Positions 20,782 through 33,402 of a stretch of 64,000 bases of DNA are shown piece by piece. Numbering within the stretch: the stretch's first letter is position 1; each line of letters begins with the position of its first letter. A program made the position numbers and the translations under genes. The stretch is from Symsagittifera roscoffensis (Eukaryota > Xenacoelomorpha > Acoela > Convolutidae): contig NC_087064.1 of the NCBI RefSeq assembly GCF_963678635.1, positions 21,750,509 to 21,814,508 on the forward strand. Direction: 5' to 3'. Under the pieces are notes generated by a model that ran no database searches, was not told the DNA's origin, and worked only from the letters and a program-made list of their open reading frames with translations.

Positions 20782-21423
20782 CTAATGCCTTGGATGCTTG
20801 ATGTCTGCCACAACATCCCAAAATTGTGGACAATCCGTTTTAAAGTGACCCTCCAAGTTACAAAAGAAACACCTTGGACCGAACTTCGCAATTACTCCCC
20901 TCATGAAATCTTTATGACCGACCTCTGACGCATCTTCGTCTTCGAGGATAAAGCCTATTGCTTTCATGCCCTGTTTGTAAGGTGGGCATGCTGACACATG
21001 ATGGTCCGTTGATTTGCAATTGGTACAAGAGCGTCTCTTGTCCATATCATCCCTCGGTTTGTACCAGTTGTGCCCTTGGTTTGCTGGTCCGTTGTTAAAA
21101 TTGCCATAATTGTTCTTATAATATCCAGATCTCGAAGGAGGCTTTAGTTAAAAATATTCATTCGACTTGAGTCTCAACTCCTCTGATGTTTGCGCATTGG
21201 TTGAAAGTGGTGTGTAATGTGTCGCTAACATCCTTCGAAGCTCGTAATTCTTCACACCGGCGATGAATTTTGATGCTACTGCTAGGTTCATCCTTCTGTT
21301 TGACTCATCTGGTTGGCTAGGCCTTCTAAGCATCTCCAAATTGTCTTGAAACTTGTTTATTGTCTCGTATTTACGATGCTTCCGTTTCTGGAAGCGCATC
21401 ATTGTTTGGTGTCCTTGTACCAC
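20782..21423 (-). pseudogene. Gag capsid-end and nucleocapsid with two CCHC knuckles
   Basis: The nucleocapsid binds the genomic RNA. In one frame: a Gag-type helical region (FQKRKHRKYETINKF, then LRRPSQPDESNRRMNLAV), an in-frame TAA at 21,148-21,150, a Gly/Asn/Tyr-rich linker, then two CX2CX4HX4C knuckles (C7/C10/H15/C20 and C59/C62/H67/C72, counting from 21,045). Both knuckles are intact. This pair is a strong marker of gag. Confidence 0.85.
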
Positions 21424-21647
21424 TGAGCCAACACAAGACTTAACAAGATTTCAAAGATTTTCTCAGCAGTGTCCCATTGGTATTGCTTTTTGGCCATCAC
21501 GCAGTTTAGGGCTGTCCCTTCCAGGTTACTGGTAAGCGCACTGCATTCTTGTCTTTCTGTCAAGTCCTCCTCTCCTATCCAGGTATCAATACAGCCATCA
21601 GATTTGTCTTTATAGCATCTTGGTTTCTTAAAAACCCTTCTGGACTT

Positions 21648-23169
21648 TTAACTGCGTTCACTGGTTCTAGATAAACTCGTAAGGAATGTTTCCAAAGACA
21701 TGTTTAGAGGTTCAAAGGCTGTGGCCATTGATGTTGCGTCCCAAGAATGCCCCGCTTGTGCATCATTGCCCCCTGATATAGGCTCTGGGTTTTTCCTGCC
21801 GTTCGATTCGCTTGGATAACTTCTTCCTTGATACGTATGACCCCAGTTCACGGAATCACGTCTCCCAGTCGCACGTGTGTCTTGCGTCGTTTGTTCGTTT
21901 GAGGTCGGTCTGTTGCCAGTTGAACGTCCTCTGGTGTTTGAGCCCGTGGCCAATTGTCATCTGTGGCATAGCTGGATGAACTGTCCCTTCCTCTAGTGGA
22001 TCCATATGTCCTTCTTCTATTGAGTTGTTCATTGAAGTTCACTCTCGGCTCCCTGCTGGGTTCTCCTGAGTTTGTTGCCCCAATCTTCGATCCACTCCTG
22101 TTTACTAGAAGCCCATCCAACCTATCCATGATAGGCTGAGTTCGCCTCTCCATCATCGCGTCTATCTTCGTGTCAAGAGTCCCAAGTGTCTGCTCTTGCT
22201 GAATTCTCAACTACTTCATGTCATCTCTCCATCGTAATTCTTTTTGCTCAGCTTCCCTCGTCATTCGCGACAAATTCTCGGCCAAGTGTTCATCCGTCCT
22301 CTCCTTGAAGCGTTTTTTTGCTTCTGCTAACTTCTTGCCTGTTGCGGTTGATCTCTTCCCGCGGGCTTTCTCTCTCAACGTGGACTGCCCTCTCTAGTTC
22401 ACTCATTCTTAAGGACATCTGTTCATTCTGTTCTCCTATGCTGTCCACTATGTTGGTCAAAGCTTCTTCGATTGGTGCGCCGTTGTCCACTAGTGGCGTC
22501 ACAAGTGGTGGCTTCACCCTATCGGTTCCAGGCAGCTTGGTGCTGGTCGAGACTCGAGTCTTACTTCTCTACCTCGACGTCTCTTCATAATCTGCTTCTG
22601 GATCCTCTGGTAGGTTATATGGCCCTGTATTTCTGTTCTTCCCAGGTCGAAAATCTCCTCACTGGCTTGATCCATTTGTGGTCTTGCTTACTGTCCTGAC
22701 CACACCAAATCGCTCCGTAGAGCCAGTCTCTCTATTGGTGTATTCATCATTAACCTGGGTCGAACTATTGAGGCTTATTTGAGATTCGAAGTCATCTTGT
22801 TCGTCATTGTCTTCCTCCTCTTCCTGGATTTCTGCTTCATCGCCTGTACCCGTTACCATCGTAAAGGAAGTTTCCCAAAGTGTTCTTCACTCTTTCTGAA
22901 AACGACGAGGACGTTGCGGGTTTCTCCGTCACCCCATGCATCATAATGTTGTCAAGGGGTGATCTTTTAGTCACCACGTTGTCAGTAGAGATGTCGGACA
23001 GTTCCGACATCTCTTCTCGGTCTAGTGTCCCGGTGGAAGTGGCAAAATCTTGGCCTTGTTCTACCGGAGAAGCTTCACTCGCCACTACTTGGTTTCCACT
23101 CCCTTCCGATCCATGTCCCGCCCGAGTCTCATCTATGGCAGGGTCCGGCTGGACCTCTACTTTTAACAT
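21648..23169 (-). pseudogene. Gag N-terminal part, copy A (attached to pol)
   Basis: The N-terminus (MLKVEVQPDPAIDE) is acidic, followed by a long coiled coil (about 22,517-22,290 and on, many Glu/Arg/Gln heptads), then an Arg/Ser-rich stretch with GSTRGRDS. A 22-bp insertion at 22,880-22,901, absent from copies C, D and E, throws the frame off; further shifts follow. Four more copies of this region exist downstream. The Met at 23,167-23,169 is at the same place as in copy C. Confidence 0.8.
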
Positions 23170-24100
23170 TGCCTTTTATCTTTCTGAGCACTTTTGAATC
23201 CTGGTTTCAACCATTCCGCCTGAAACTTTCTTCCCTTTGTCGGTCCGGGTTCGTGCGATCCTTTCCACAAAAGGGTCGTTCATTGCCTTTCTTTGTTTCT
23301 CTTGAAGTTCAAGAGTTATTTTTGAGTTATCACTTAGTTTAGGTATTCTGGATTCATTTTCGATTTATCACTTCTTACTGTCTATACACTCAATTCGATT
23401 GCTAGTGTCCTTATTGTTTGACTACTGATAATAATAACACAACACAATAAATTCCAAAATCTTCACTTGAATAGTGACCATGAAATCGTTGTATGTTGTC
23501 ACACTACAGCGTGTATAGAATATATTCTCAATAATCGATTATTAGTTGTAAGGTATGAAAATAGCACAGTATGATAATATCAAATTATTTAAAAAGATAG
23601 CGTTCTCACTACCCAATCAAAGACAAATATTTTTGATAAAAAACCAAAATGAAGAAAAATAAGAATATTCTCAAAGAAAATCGTATGTGTTTTGTACTTC
23701 AGTCAGTCGCAATGTATTAGTCGAACTTGATTCAAAAGAATGAGTTTTCCCTGTTCAGTGCGGCACTAAACAGAAAAAACTTGAAAGCAGTAATTTTCTC
23801 AAGTGAGCGTCTATTGCACCTACCGAGTCCTGTGTTACCTATCTGCCTTCGGATTGCCCCAGCTAGACCTACTAAAATCCTCAGGGCAATAACTTTTCCA
23901 AAAAAATCATGATTTTACTCCACACAAATTAGTGTCAAACTCTTATTTCAATTAGACGTAGTGTGGCGAATATCCGGGCTTAGACCTGTTTTGTTTTACT
24001 CTGGTCTTTTTAAAAGGCAAGTTACCAGTGGAGTCATTGGTTTTTAGCCTGACTCCTAATAACCTAATACCTTTCACTACTTACTTTTCTTTTATCTACT
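23170..24100 (-). promoter_or_regulatory. Leader of gag copy A
   Basis: Non-coding, AT-rich, strongly conserved between copies A to E (for example the acacaacacaataaattcc stretch). In copies A, C, D and E, gag starts at, or has lost a start at, its inner edge. No primer-binding site could be proven: 'tggtttcaacca' near 23,200 is conserved but I could not match it to a tRNA. From about 23,760 outward it becomes the spacer that is repeated in the satellite. Confidence 0.5.
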
Positions 24101-27100
24101 CAAGTATTGGCAAAATTAGGACCCCTCCGGATTAGCAAATCTAGGACCCTTACGGATTGGCAAAATTAGGACCCTTCCGGATTGGGAAATTTGGGACCCT
24201 TCCGGATTGGCAAAAAAAGACCCTTTCGGATTGACAAAACTAGGACCCTTCCGGATTGGCAAAAATAGGACCCCTCCGGATTGGCAAAAGTAGGACCCTT
24301 CCGGATTGGCAAAATTAGGACCCTTTCGGATTGGGAAAATTGGGACCCTTCCGGATTGGCAAAAAAGGACCCTTCAAGATTGAGAAAACTGGGACCCTTC
24401 CGGTTTGGCAAAAATAGGACCCTTCCGGATTGGCAAAAGTAGGAACCCTTTCGGATTGGCAAAAAAAGGACCCTTCCGGATTGACAAAACAAGAACCCTT
24501 CCGGATTGGCAAAAATAGGAATCTTCCGGATTGCCAAAAGTAGGACCCTCCCGGATTGGTGAAAATGGGATCCTTCCGGATTGGGACCCTTCCAGATTAG
24601 TGAAAGTATGACCCTTCCGTATTGGTGAAAATGGGACCCTTCCGGATTGGTGAAAATGGGACCCTTCCGGATTGGTGAAAAAGGGATCCTTCTCGATTGA
24701 TAAACATGGCACCCTTCCGCACTAAACAGACGAAACTTGAAGGCAATAATTTTCTCAAGTGGGCGTCTATTGCACCCACCGATTCCTGTGTTACCTATCT
24801 GCCTTCGGATTCCCCGAGCTAGACCTACTAAAATCCTCAAGGCACAAACTTTTCCAAAAAAATCTTGACTTTACTCCACACAAATTAGTGTCAAACTCTT
24901 ATTTCAATTAGACTTAGTGTGGCTAATATCCGGGTTTAGACCTGTTTTGTTTTACTCTGGTCTTTTTAAAAGGCAAGTTACCAGTTGAGTCATTGGTTTT
25001 TAGCCTGACTCCTAATAACCTAATACCTTTCACTACTTGCTTTTCTTTTGTCTACTCAAGTTTTGGCAAAATTAGGACCCTTCTGGATTAACAAAATTAG
25101 GACCCTTCCGGATTGAAAAAATTAGGACCCTTCCGAATTGGGAAAATTGGGACCCTTCCGGATTGGCAAAAAAGACCCTTTCGGATTGACAAAACTAGGA
25201 CCCTTCCGGATTGGCAAAAATAGGACCCCCCGGATTGGCAAAAGTAGGACCCTTCCGGATTGGCAAAATTAGGACCATTCCGGATTGGAAAAATTGGGAC
25301 CCTTCCTGATTGGCAAAAAAGGACCCTTCAAGATTGACAAAACTAGGATCCTTCCGGTTTGGCAAAAATAGGACCCTTCCGGATTGGCAAAAGTAAGACC
25401 CTTTCGGATTGGCAAAAAAGGACCCTTCCAGATTGACAAAACTAGGACCCTTCCGGATTGGCAAAAATAGGAACCTTCCGGATTGCCAAAAGTAGGACCC
25501 TTCTGGATTGGTGAAAATGGGATCCTTCCGGATTGGGATCCTTCCAGTTTAGTGAAAGTAGGACCCTTCCGGATTGGTGAAAATGGGACCCTTCCGGATT
25601 GGTAAAAATGGGACCCTTCCGGATTGGTGAAAAAGGGATCCTTCTCGATTGATAAAAATGGCACCCTTCCGCACTAAACAGACGAAAATTGAAGGCAATA
25701 ATTTTCTCAAGTGGGCGTCTATTGCACCCCCCGATTCCTGTGTTACCTATCTGCCTTCGGATTCCCCGAGCTAGACCTACTAAAATCCTCAAGGCAATAA
25801 CTTTTCCAAAAAAAACTTGATTTTACTCCACACAAATTAGTGTCAAACTCTTATTTCAATTAGACTTAGTGTCGCGAATTTCCGGTCTTAGACCTGTTTT
25901 GTTTGACTCTGGTCTTTTTAAAAGGCAAGTTACCAGTGGAGTCATTGGTTTTTAGCCTGACTCCTAATAACCTAATACCTTTCACTTCATACTTTTCTTT
26001 TGTCTACTCAAGTATTGATAAAATTAGGACCCTTCCGGACTAGCAAAATTAGGACCTTTCCGGATTAGCAAAATTAGGACCCTTCCGGATTAGCAAAATT
26101 AGGACCCTTCCGGATTGGCAAAATTAGGACCCTTCCGGATTGGAAAAAGTGGGACCCTTCCGGATTGGCAAAAAAAGACCCTTCCGGATTGACAAAACTA
26201 GGACCCCTCCGGATTGGCAAAAATAGGACCACTCCGGATTGGCAAAAGTAGGACCCTTTCGCATTGGCAAAATTAGGACCCTTCCGGACTGGGAAAATTG
26301 GGACCCTTCCGGATCGTCAAAAAAGGACCCTTCAAGATTGACAAAACTAGGACCCTTCCGGTTTGGCAAAAAAGGACCCTTCCGGATTGGCAAAAGTAGG
26401 ACCCTTCCGGATCGGCAAAAAAAGGACCCTTCCGAATTGACAAAACTAGGACCTTTACGGATTGGCAAAAATAGGAACCTTCCGGATTTCCAAAAGCAGG
26501 ACCCTTCCGGATTAGTGAAAATGGGACCCTTCCGGATTGGGAACCTTCCAGATTAAAGGAAGTAGGACCCTTCCGGATTGGTGAAAATGGGACCCTTCCG
26601 GATTGGTGAAAATGGGATCCTTCCCGATTGGTGAAAATGGGATCCTTCCGGATTGCCAAAAGTAGGACCCTTCCGGATAGGTGAAAATGGGATCCTTCGG
26701 ATTGGGAACCTTCCAGATTAGTGAAAGTAGGACACTTCCGGATTGGTGAAAATGGGACCCTTCCGGATTGGTGAAAATGGGACCCTTCCGGATTGGTGAA
26801 AATGGGATCCTTCCGGATTGCCAAAAGTAGGACCCTTCCGGATAGGTGAAAATGGGATCCTTCGGATTGGGAACCTTCCAGATTAGTGAAAGTAGGACAC
26901 TTCCGGATTGGTGAAAATGGGACCCTTCCGGATTGGTGAAAATGGGACCCTTCCGGATTGGTGAAAATGGGACCCTTCCGGGTTGATGAAAATGGGACCC
27001 TTCCGCACTAAACAGACAAAAATTGAAGACAGTAATTTTCTCAAGTGGGCGTCTATTGAATCCACCGAGTCCTGTGTTACCTATCTGCCTTCGGATTGCC

Positions 27101-27785
27101 CGAGCTAGACCAACTAAAATCCTCAAGGCAATAACTTTTCCAAAAAAAATCTTGATTTTACTCACACAAATTAGTGTCAAACTCTTATTTCAAGTAGACC
27201 TAGTGTAGCGAGTATCCGGGCATAGACCTGTTTTGTTTTACTCTGGTCTTTTTAAAAGGCAAGTTACGAGTGGAGTCATTGGTTTTTAGCTTGACTCCTA
27301 ATAACCTAATACCTTTCACATCTTACTTTTCTTTTGTCTACTCAAGTAATGGCAAAATTAGGATCCTTCCGTTTAGCAAAATTAGGACCCTACCGGATTA
27401 GCAAAATTAAGACCCTTCCGGATTAGCAAAGTTAAGACCCTTCAGGATTGGCAAAATTAGGATCCTTCCGGATTGGGAAAATTGAGACCCTTCCGGATTG
27501 CCAAAAAAGGACTCTTCCGGGATGACAAAACTAGGACCCTTCCGGATTGGCAAAAATAGGACCCTTCCGGATTGGCAAAAGTATGACCCTTCCGGATTGG
27601 TGAAAATGGGACCATTCCGGATTGGGACCCTTCCAGATTGGTATAAGTAGGACCCTTCCGGATTGGTAAAAAAGGGACCCTTCCGGATTGGTGAAAATGG
27701 GACCCTTCCGGATTGGTGAAAAGGGGACCCTTCCAGAATGGTGAAAAAGGGACCCTTCCGAATGGGTGAAAACGGGTCCCCTCCG
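24100..27785. repeat. Satellite block I: 23-25-bp monomers in a higher-order repeat
   Basis: The monomer core GGACCCTTCCGGATTGG is followed by a variable link such as CAAAATTA, CAAAAATA, CAAAAGTA, CAAAAAA or TGAAAATG. The link variants recur in the same order from block to block. Monomer runs (about 24.1-24.7, 25.1-25.7, 26.0-27.0 and 27.35-27.78 kb) alternate with a spacer of about 370 bp that starts at 'cactaaacagac' and ends at 'ctactcaagtattgg'. One stretch of about 165 bp is duplicated near 26,640-26,970. Confidence 0.95.
24166..24840 (-). other. Long open frame through spacer and satellite (224 residues)
   Basis: The minus strand has a Met in the spacer (MRILVGLARG), about 40 unique residues, then a 25-residue periodic protein (PIRKGPIFTNPEGSHFHQSG and so on). 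The 25-bp monomer has no stop in any minus frame, so three monomers give one 25-residue period. Similar frames with the same N-terminus recur at 25,442-25,792, 26,512-27,180, 29,778-30,161, 36,638-37,129, 37,518-37,910, 44,082-44,474, 46,060-46,767 and 49,261-49,968. Probably a by-product of the monomer, not a gene. Confidence 0.35.
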
Positions 27786-27789
27786 GATT

Positions 27790-27968
27790 GGGACCCCTCC
27801 GGGTTTGTAAAAATAGCTTTTCGGGGACTTCAAAAATTTCACCCGAGAACCTTACCGATACAGTATCCAAGTCTAATTGCGATATGAATTAACTAGGAAG
27901 GGTGTATTCCGGCCTTATATCCTTCCTGGTTGAAACTAAGCTGCTTATTTGACAATTGTCTACCTTTC
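27790..27968 (-). repeat. LTR-like fragment (inner end)
   Basis: This matches the first 180 bp of the long LTR-like copies at 30,790 and 52,265 ('ttttcggggact', 'gaattaactagg', 'gcttatttgacaatt'). It is cut at 27,968, where gag copy B begins. Confidence 0.8.
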
Positions 27969-28335
27969 GTCATTGTCTTCCTCCTCTTCCTGGATTTCTG
28001 CTTCATCGCCTGTACCCGTTACCATCGTAAATGAAATTTCCCAAAGTGTTCTTCACTCTTTCTGAAAACGAGGAGGACGTTGCCGGTTTCTCCGTCACCC
28101 CATGCATCATAGTGTTGTCAAGGGTTGATCTTTTAGTCGCCACGTTGTCAGTAGAGATGTCGGACAGTTCCGACATCTCGTCTCGGTCTAGTAACCCGGT
28201 GGAAGTGGCAAAATCTTGGCCTTGTTCTACCGGAGAAGCTTCACTCGCCAATCCTCGTTTTCTACTCCCTTCCGATCCATGTCCCGCCTGATTCTCATCT
28301 ATGGCAGGGTCCCGATGGACCTCTACTTCTAACAA
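27969..28335 (-). pseudogene. Gag N-terminal fragment, copy B
   Basis: About 110 residues from the gag start (MLEVEVHRDPAIDE), closest to copy A because both carry the 22-bp insertion (here 28,046-28,067). It is truncated at the LTR-like fragment. The remaining gag is missing, so it is non-functional. Confidence 0.8.
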
Positions 28336-29280
28336 TGCCTTTTATCCTTCTGAGCACTTTTGACTCCTGGTTTCAACCATTCCGCCTGAACCTTTCTTCC
28401 CTTTGTCGGTCCCGGTTTGTGCGATCCTTTCCACAAAAGGGTCGTTCATTGCCTTTCTTTGTTTCTCTTGAATTTCAAGAGTTATTTTTGAGTTATCACT
28501 TAGTATAGGTATTCTGGATTTATCACTAGGTATTTCGATTTATCACTTCCTACTGCCTAAACACTCACTTCGATTGCTAGTGTCCTTATTATTTGACTAC
28601 TGACAATAATAACACAACACAATAAATTCCAAAATCTTCACTTGAATAGTGACCTAGAAATCCTTGTATGTTGTCACACTACAGCGTGTATAGAATATAT
28701 TCTCAATAATCGATTATTAGTTGTAAGATATGAAAATAGCACAGTATGATAATATCAAATTATTTAAAAAGATAGCGTTCTCACTACCCAATCAAAGAAA
28801 GATAATATTGATGTAAAACCAAAATGAAGAAAAATAAGAATATTCTCAAAGATAAATGTATGTGTTTTGTACTTCAGTCAGTCGCAATGTAATAGTCAAA
28901 CTTGATTCTAAAGAATGAGTTTTCCATGTTCAGTGGGGCACTAAACAGACAAAACTTGAAAGCAGTAATTTTCTCAAGTGGGCGTCTATTGCACCCACAG
29001 AGTCCTGTGTTACCTATCTGCCTTCGGATTGCCCGAGCTTGACCTACTAAAATCTTCACGGCAATAACTTTTCCAAAAAAAATCTTGATTTTACTCCACA
29101 CAAATTACTGTCAATCTCTTATTTCAATTAGACTTAGTATGACGAATATCCGGGCTTAGACCTGTTTTGTTTTACTCTGGTTTTTTTTAAAAGGCAAGTT
29201 ACCAGTGGAGTCATTGGTTTTTTGCCTGACTCCTAAAAACCCAAAACCTTTCACTACTTACTTTTCTTTTGTCTACTCAA
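28336..29280 (-). promoter_or_regulatory. Leader and spacer of gag copy B
   Basis: Conserved non-coding leader as in copy A, then the roughly 370-bp spacer (from about 28,945). Differences are mostly single bases; the end near 29,170 has an extended T run. Confidence 0.6.
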
Positions 29281-29284
29281 GTAT

Positions 29285-30785
29285 TGGCAAAATTAGGAAC
29301 CTTCCGAATTAGCAAAATTAGGACCCTTAAGGATTGGCAAAATTAGGACCCTTCCGGACTAGCAAAATTAGGACCCTTCCGGATTAGCAAAATTAGGACC
29401 CTTCCGGATTAGCAAAATTAGGACCCTTCCGGATTGGTAAAATTAAGATCCTTCCGGATTGGGAAAATTGGGACCCTTCCGGATTGGTAAAAAAAGACTC
29501 TTCTGGATTGACAAAACTAGGACCCTCCCTTCCGGATTGGCAAAAATAGGACTGCTCTTGATTGGCAAAAGTAGGACCCTTCCGGATTGGAAAAATTACG
29601 ACCCTTCCGGATTGGGAAAATTGGGACCCTTCCGGATTGGCAAAAAAGGACCCTTCAAGATTGACAAAACTAGGACTCTTCCGGTTTGGCAAAAAAAGGA
29701 CCCTTCCGGTTTGGCAAAAGTAGGACCCTTCCGGATTGGCAAAAAAGGAACCTTCCGGATTGACAAAACTAGGACCCTTACGGATTGGCAAAAATAGGAA
29801 CCTTCCGGATTGCCAAAAGTAGGTCCCTTCCGGATTGGTGAAATTGGGACCCTTCCGGATTGGGAACCTTCCAGATTAGTGGTAGTAGGACCCTTCCGGA
29901 TTGGTGAAAATGGGTCCCTTCCGGATTGGTGAAAATGGGACCCTTCCGGATTGGTGAAAACGAAACCCTTCCGGATTGATGAAAATGGGACCCTTCCACA
30001 CTAAACAGACAAATTTTGAAGGCAGTAATTTTCTCAAGTGGGCGTCTATTGCACCCACCGAGTCCTGTGTTACCTATCTGCCTTCGGATTATCCGAGCTA
30101 GACCTACTAAAATCCTCAAGGCAATAACTTTTCCGAAAAAAATCTTGATTTTACTCCACACAAATTAGTGTCAAACTCTTATTTCAATTAGACTTAGTGT
30201 GACAAATATCCGGGCTTAGACCTGTTTTGTTTTACTCTGGTCTTTTTAAAAGGCAAGTTACCAGTGGAGTCATTGGTTTATAGCCTGACTCCTAATAACA
30301 TAATACCTTTCACTACTTACTTTTATTTTGTCTACTCAAGTATCGGCAAAATTAGGACCCTTCCGGATTAGCAAAATTGGGCCACTACCGGATTAGCAAA
30401 ATTAGGATCCTTCCGGATTAGCAAAGTAAGGACCCTTCAGGATTGGCAAAATTAGGATTCTTCCGGATTGGGAAAATTGGAACCCTTCCGCATTGGCAAA
30501 AAAAGGACTCTTCCGGGTTGACAAAACTAGGATCCTTCCGGATTGGCAAAAATAGGACCCTTCCGGATTGGCAAAGGTAGGACCCTTCCAGATTGGTGAA
30601 AATGGGACCTTTCCGGATTGGAACCTTCCAGATTAGTGAAAGTAGGACACTTCCAGATTGGTGCAAAAGGGTCCCTTCCGGTTTGGTGAAAATGGGACCC
30701 TTCCGGATTGGTGAAAATGGGACCCTTCCGGATTGGTGAAAATGGGACCCTTCCGAATGGGTGAAAATGGGACTCTTCCGGAATG
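29285..30785. repeat. Satellite block II
   Basis: Two monomer runs (29.29-30.0 and 30.35-30.78 kb) around one spacer. It ends where 'cccctccgggtttgtaaaa' of the LTR-like copy begins; that motif is itself a monomer variant, so the boundary is blurred. Confidence 0.95.
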
Positions 30786-30789
30786 GGAC

Positions 30790-33402
30790 CCCTCCGGGTT
30801 TGTAAAAATAGCTTTTCGGGGACTTTGAAAATTTCACCCGAGAACCTTACCGATACAGTATCCAAGTCTAATTGCGATATGAATTAACTAGGGAGGGTGT
30901 ATTCCGGCCTTACATCCTTCCTGATTGAAGCTAAGCTGCTTATTTGACAATTCTCCTTCACTGTGAAGGGTCTAATAACTAGCTTAGTCTTGACCTGACT
31001 ATCATTTTCTGGGTTCTTTAGCCCTCATTTTTTGTCTAGAACAGCGTAAAAATTTTTCATTTAACCGTTACTACCTTTTGTTAGGGGTATAAGGGCTTTC
31101 CAAATTTTTTTTATAAAACATGAAGGGTCTACCGTCACAAATTGGTAACTTTGCAAAAAAAAACAACCTCAAAATTTTGTTTATGCTTACTCTTTTGGAT
31201 AATTGTAGGCTCTATGAGTGAGCTCACCTAATTTTTGATCTAATGAAATTAGGATCAATTGGATCTGTCCAGTAGTTCCAAAGTTATTAACCAAAACGTC
31301 CTTTTTCTAAAGTTCAAAAATTTTCTCTCTCATAGGTTCAGCCTAAGCGTTTTCGCAATTCTTATCTTTTTGAACTAAAAATTATTGATCCGAGCTCAGG
31401 AGGCCTATACTTGTCTAGTTCAATGCAAAACACCCAATCTAAAATGTTCCAGCTGAAAAAATTTGCCAAAAACAATGTTATTTGGACCCATCCGAATGGA
31501 TGAATCCACTAAATCAAACACGTTAAGCTCTATTTCACTGCAACCCGGAAGCTTATTGGCAAACGGGTTTTAAAACCTGTCGATTCACTAGTTAAGGTTT
31601 TCCGAACAACAACTTTTATTGTCCTAACGCAAAAATTTCAAGAAATTTTTTTATTTTGAAGCGTTTCGTTTTTTCAAAAATTAAGAAAATTCGATTTTCG
31701 GTACCCAAAAGTTCCAACTACTTCCGAACTAAAGTTAACCAGTTCCACCTATAATACTAGTACAGTTACAATATAACTCACTAGTTTAGCGCTTTTTTCC
31801 GTTTCAAAAAATATCGATATCTCAAAAATCGCCATTTGTGGGGAGATCAAAATATCACTATTTTGACCCCAAAAACCGGTCTGCTTACTGTGTTTTTCAC
31901 TGAGAAACTGTATTGGAGTATTAATGTAGTCTGTATAAATAGTAATACTAGTAATTAATAATATTATACCCCTCCGGGTTTGTTCAATATCCGAATTAAG
32001 GTGCTTAATTCGGAAATATCTAATAACAACAAACGGGAGGGTCGGATCACATCTCGTCTGTGGTGATGATTTCTACTGATTTTATATATTTTTTTTTCGT
32101 TTAATTTTTTATGTTTTTTGTTTTTTCTTAGGTACTATACTACTTTTTGTTTGGCTTCTTGTATATCTTTAGGTGTTTTTAGTCATATACCTCTCAGAGA
32201 ACGACGGGACGGTCAACACGCTCCCCACCCTTCCTGGTACGTAAGTTTTTGGTCCTAACAAGGTTAAAAAGCTAACTTCGGGAATCCGGAAGGCTTCCGC
32301 GTTCTGTACTACCCCTCCGCCTTTGTTGTTAGGGCCTTATTTTGAGCATCCGCTCTGCGCGGAGTGCTCGAATGGTCTGATAGCTGTTTTCTGTTTCAAT
32401 GTCGATCTCTCTCGCACAATCCTCATTCACCGTTTTTCTCAACGAATTCTGTTGTTCTGTTTTCTTTTGCAGTTTCAGTTTTCGCGAAATTTTGACGTAT
32501 TCACGTGTCTTTCTTTTCAAACGAATTTTAAAAAATTATTTTGTCAGTCCAAATTAACCTTTCTACGTTCGTCAAAATGAACGATTAACATCGTCAATGT
32601 GCTAAAACGGCCAATTTACCCGCTCTGCTGTCACAATAAAATTTCGAATTCGAACTTGCATTTTGATATATTCTGGTCGAATGTCACACAACTAAAACGT
32701 TCCGTGTTGAAACGCTTCTTTGAATACATTTGATTTGAGACATCAGGTGTAAAACAATCATCAGCAGAGACATGCAAATGAGCGAAAATTGGATAATGAT
32801 TAGAGTAGGTTACTCCAAACGATAGACAACAAATCTTCGTGGATCATTCGACCAGAAAAGATCTAGAGTATTAACAGACAAAATAGTCGGAAAAATCACT
32901 AACTGAAACAGATTGAGATCGTTTAACGCGCTCAAAATGTTCATCGAAGTGGAGTGAAAGAACTCTGTCCTAGTGTGTTTTTACTCCCAATTGAAGCGAC
33001 AATGGTAGTTTGTAGTTTGCCTTAAGACCTCCCTCTCAAACGGTCAAATATGATGCATTTTTCTTAAGTGTATGTTCTACAAGTTAGGATGCGGTCGGAA
33101 CCTTCTGTGCAACTTGCAAAGTTTCTAATTTTCTATTTAGTTTCTGGTCTGCGTCATTTAAAATGGTTTCATGGTACCTAAAATTAAATTCCTGGAATCT
33201 ATGAGATAAGAAATCCTGGTTGCCAGTCAATCAGACAATTTTTGCTTTGCTTTCGAACGTTTTTTGTAACTTCAATTGCGGCGCTTCGTGTTTTTTAACC
33301 TCTCCCAAAAGTTTTCGCTTTTCCCGAAAACTACTCTGCCAATACTCACCAAAGTGGAACAATTAGCAAGATCAACCGCTCCTCTATGTGCCTGAATGTT
33401 CA
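30790..33402 (-). repeat. Long LTR-like copy 1
   Basis: About 2.6 kb matching 52,260-55,673 with indels. The outer end at 33,402 gives, on the minus strand, TGAACATTCAGG, a TG-initiated terminus. Gag copy C is joined directly to it. It holds no gene that I recognise and several short ACCCTTCC-like motifs. It has about 220 bp (31,610-31,830) that the other copy lacks. The opposite, inner end runs into satellite. Confidence 0.8.

Larger units (their letters stand above)
5371..23169 (-). mobile_element. Very large decayed Ty3/gypsy-like retroelement with extra 3' cassette
   Basis: On the minus strand the order gag, protease, RT, RNase H, integrase is that of Ty3/gypsy (Metaviridae-like) elements. 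Instead of ending after integrase, the same strand stays coding-like for another 9.5 kb: macro-like, SGNH-like, unknown helical blocks, then a membrane-anchored segment. The pieces lie in all three frames, with many single stops and a few frameshifts, so no block is expected to give a functional polyprotein. The 5' side runs through the gag leader into satellite DNA at 24.1 kb. I could not find a matching 3' LTR at the low-coordinate end, so the downstream limit is the last coding block, not a proven terminus. Confidence 0.8.

Noticed and set aside
23190-23215. tRNA-like primer-binding site 'tggtttcaacca'
   Set aside because: Conserved in all leaders, but the T-arm and acceptor spacing do not fit a tRNA 3' end.
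26239-26556. Plus-strand open frames in the satellite
   Set aside because: They arise from link variants lacking TGA/TAG, have no shared start, and run antisense to equally chance minus frames.
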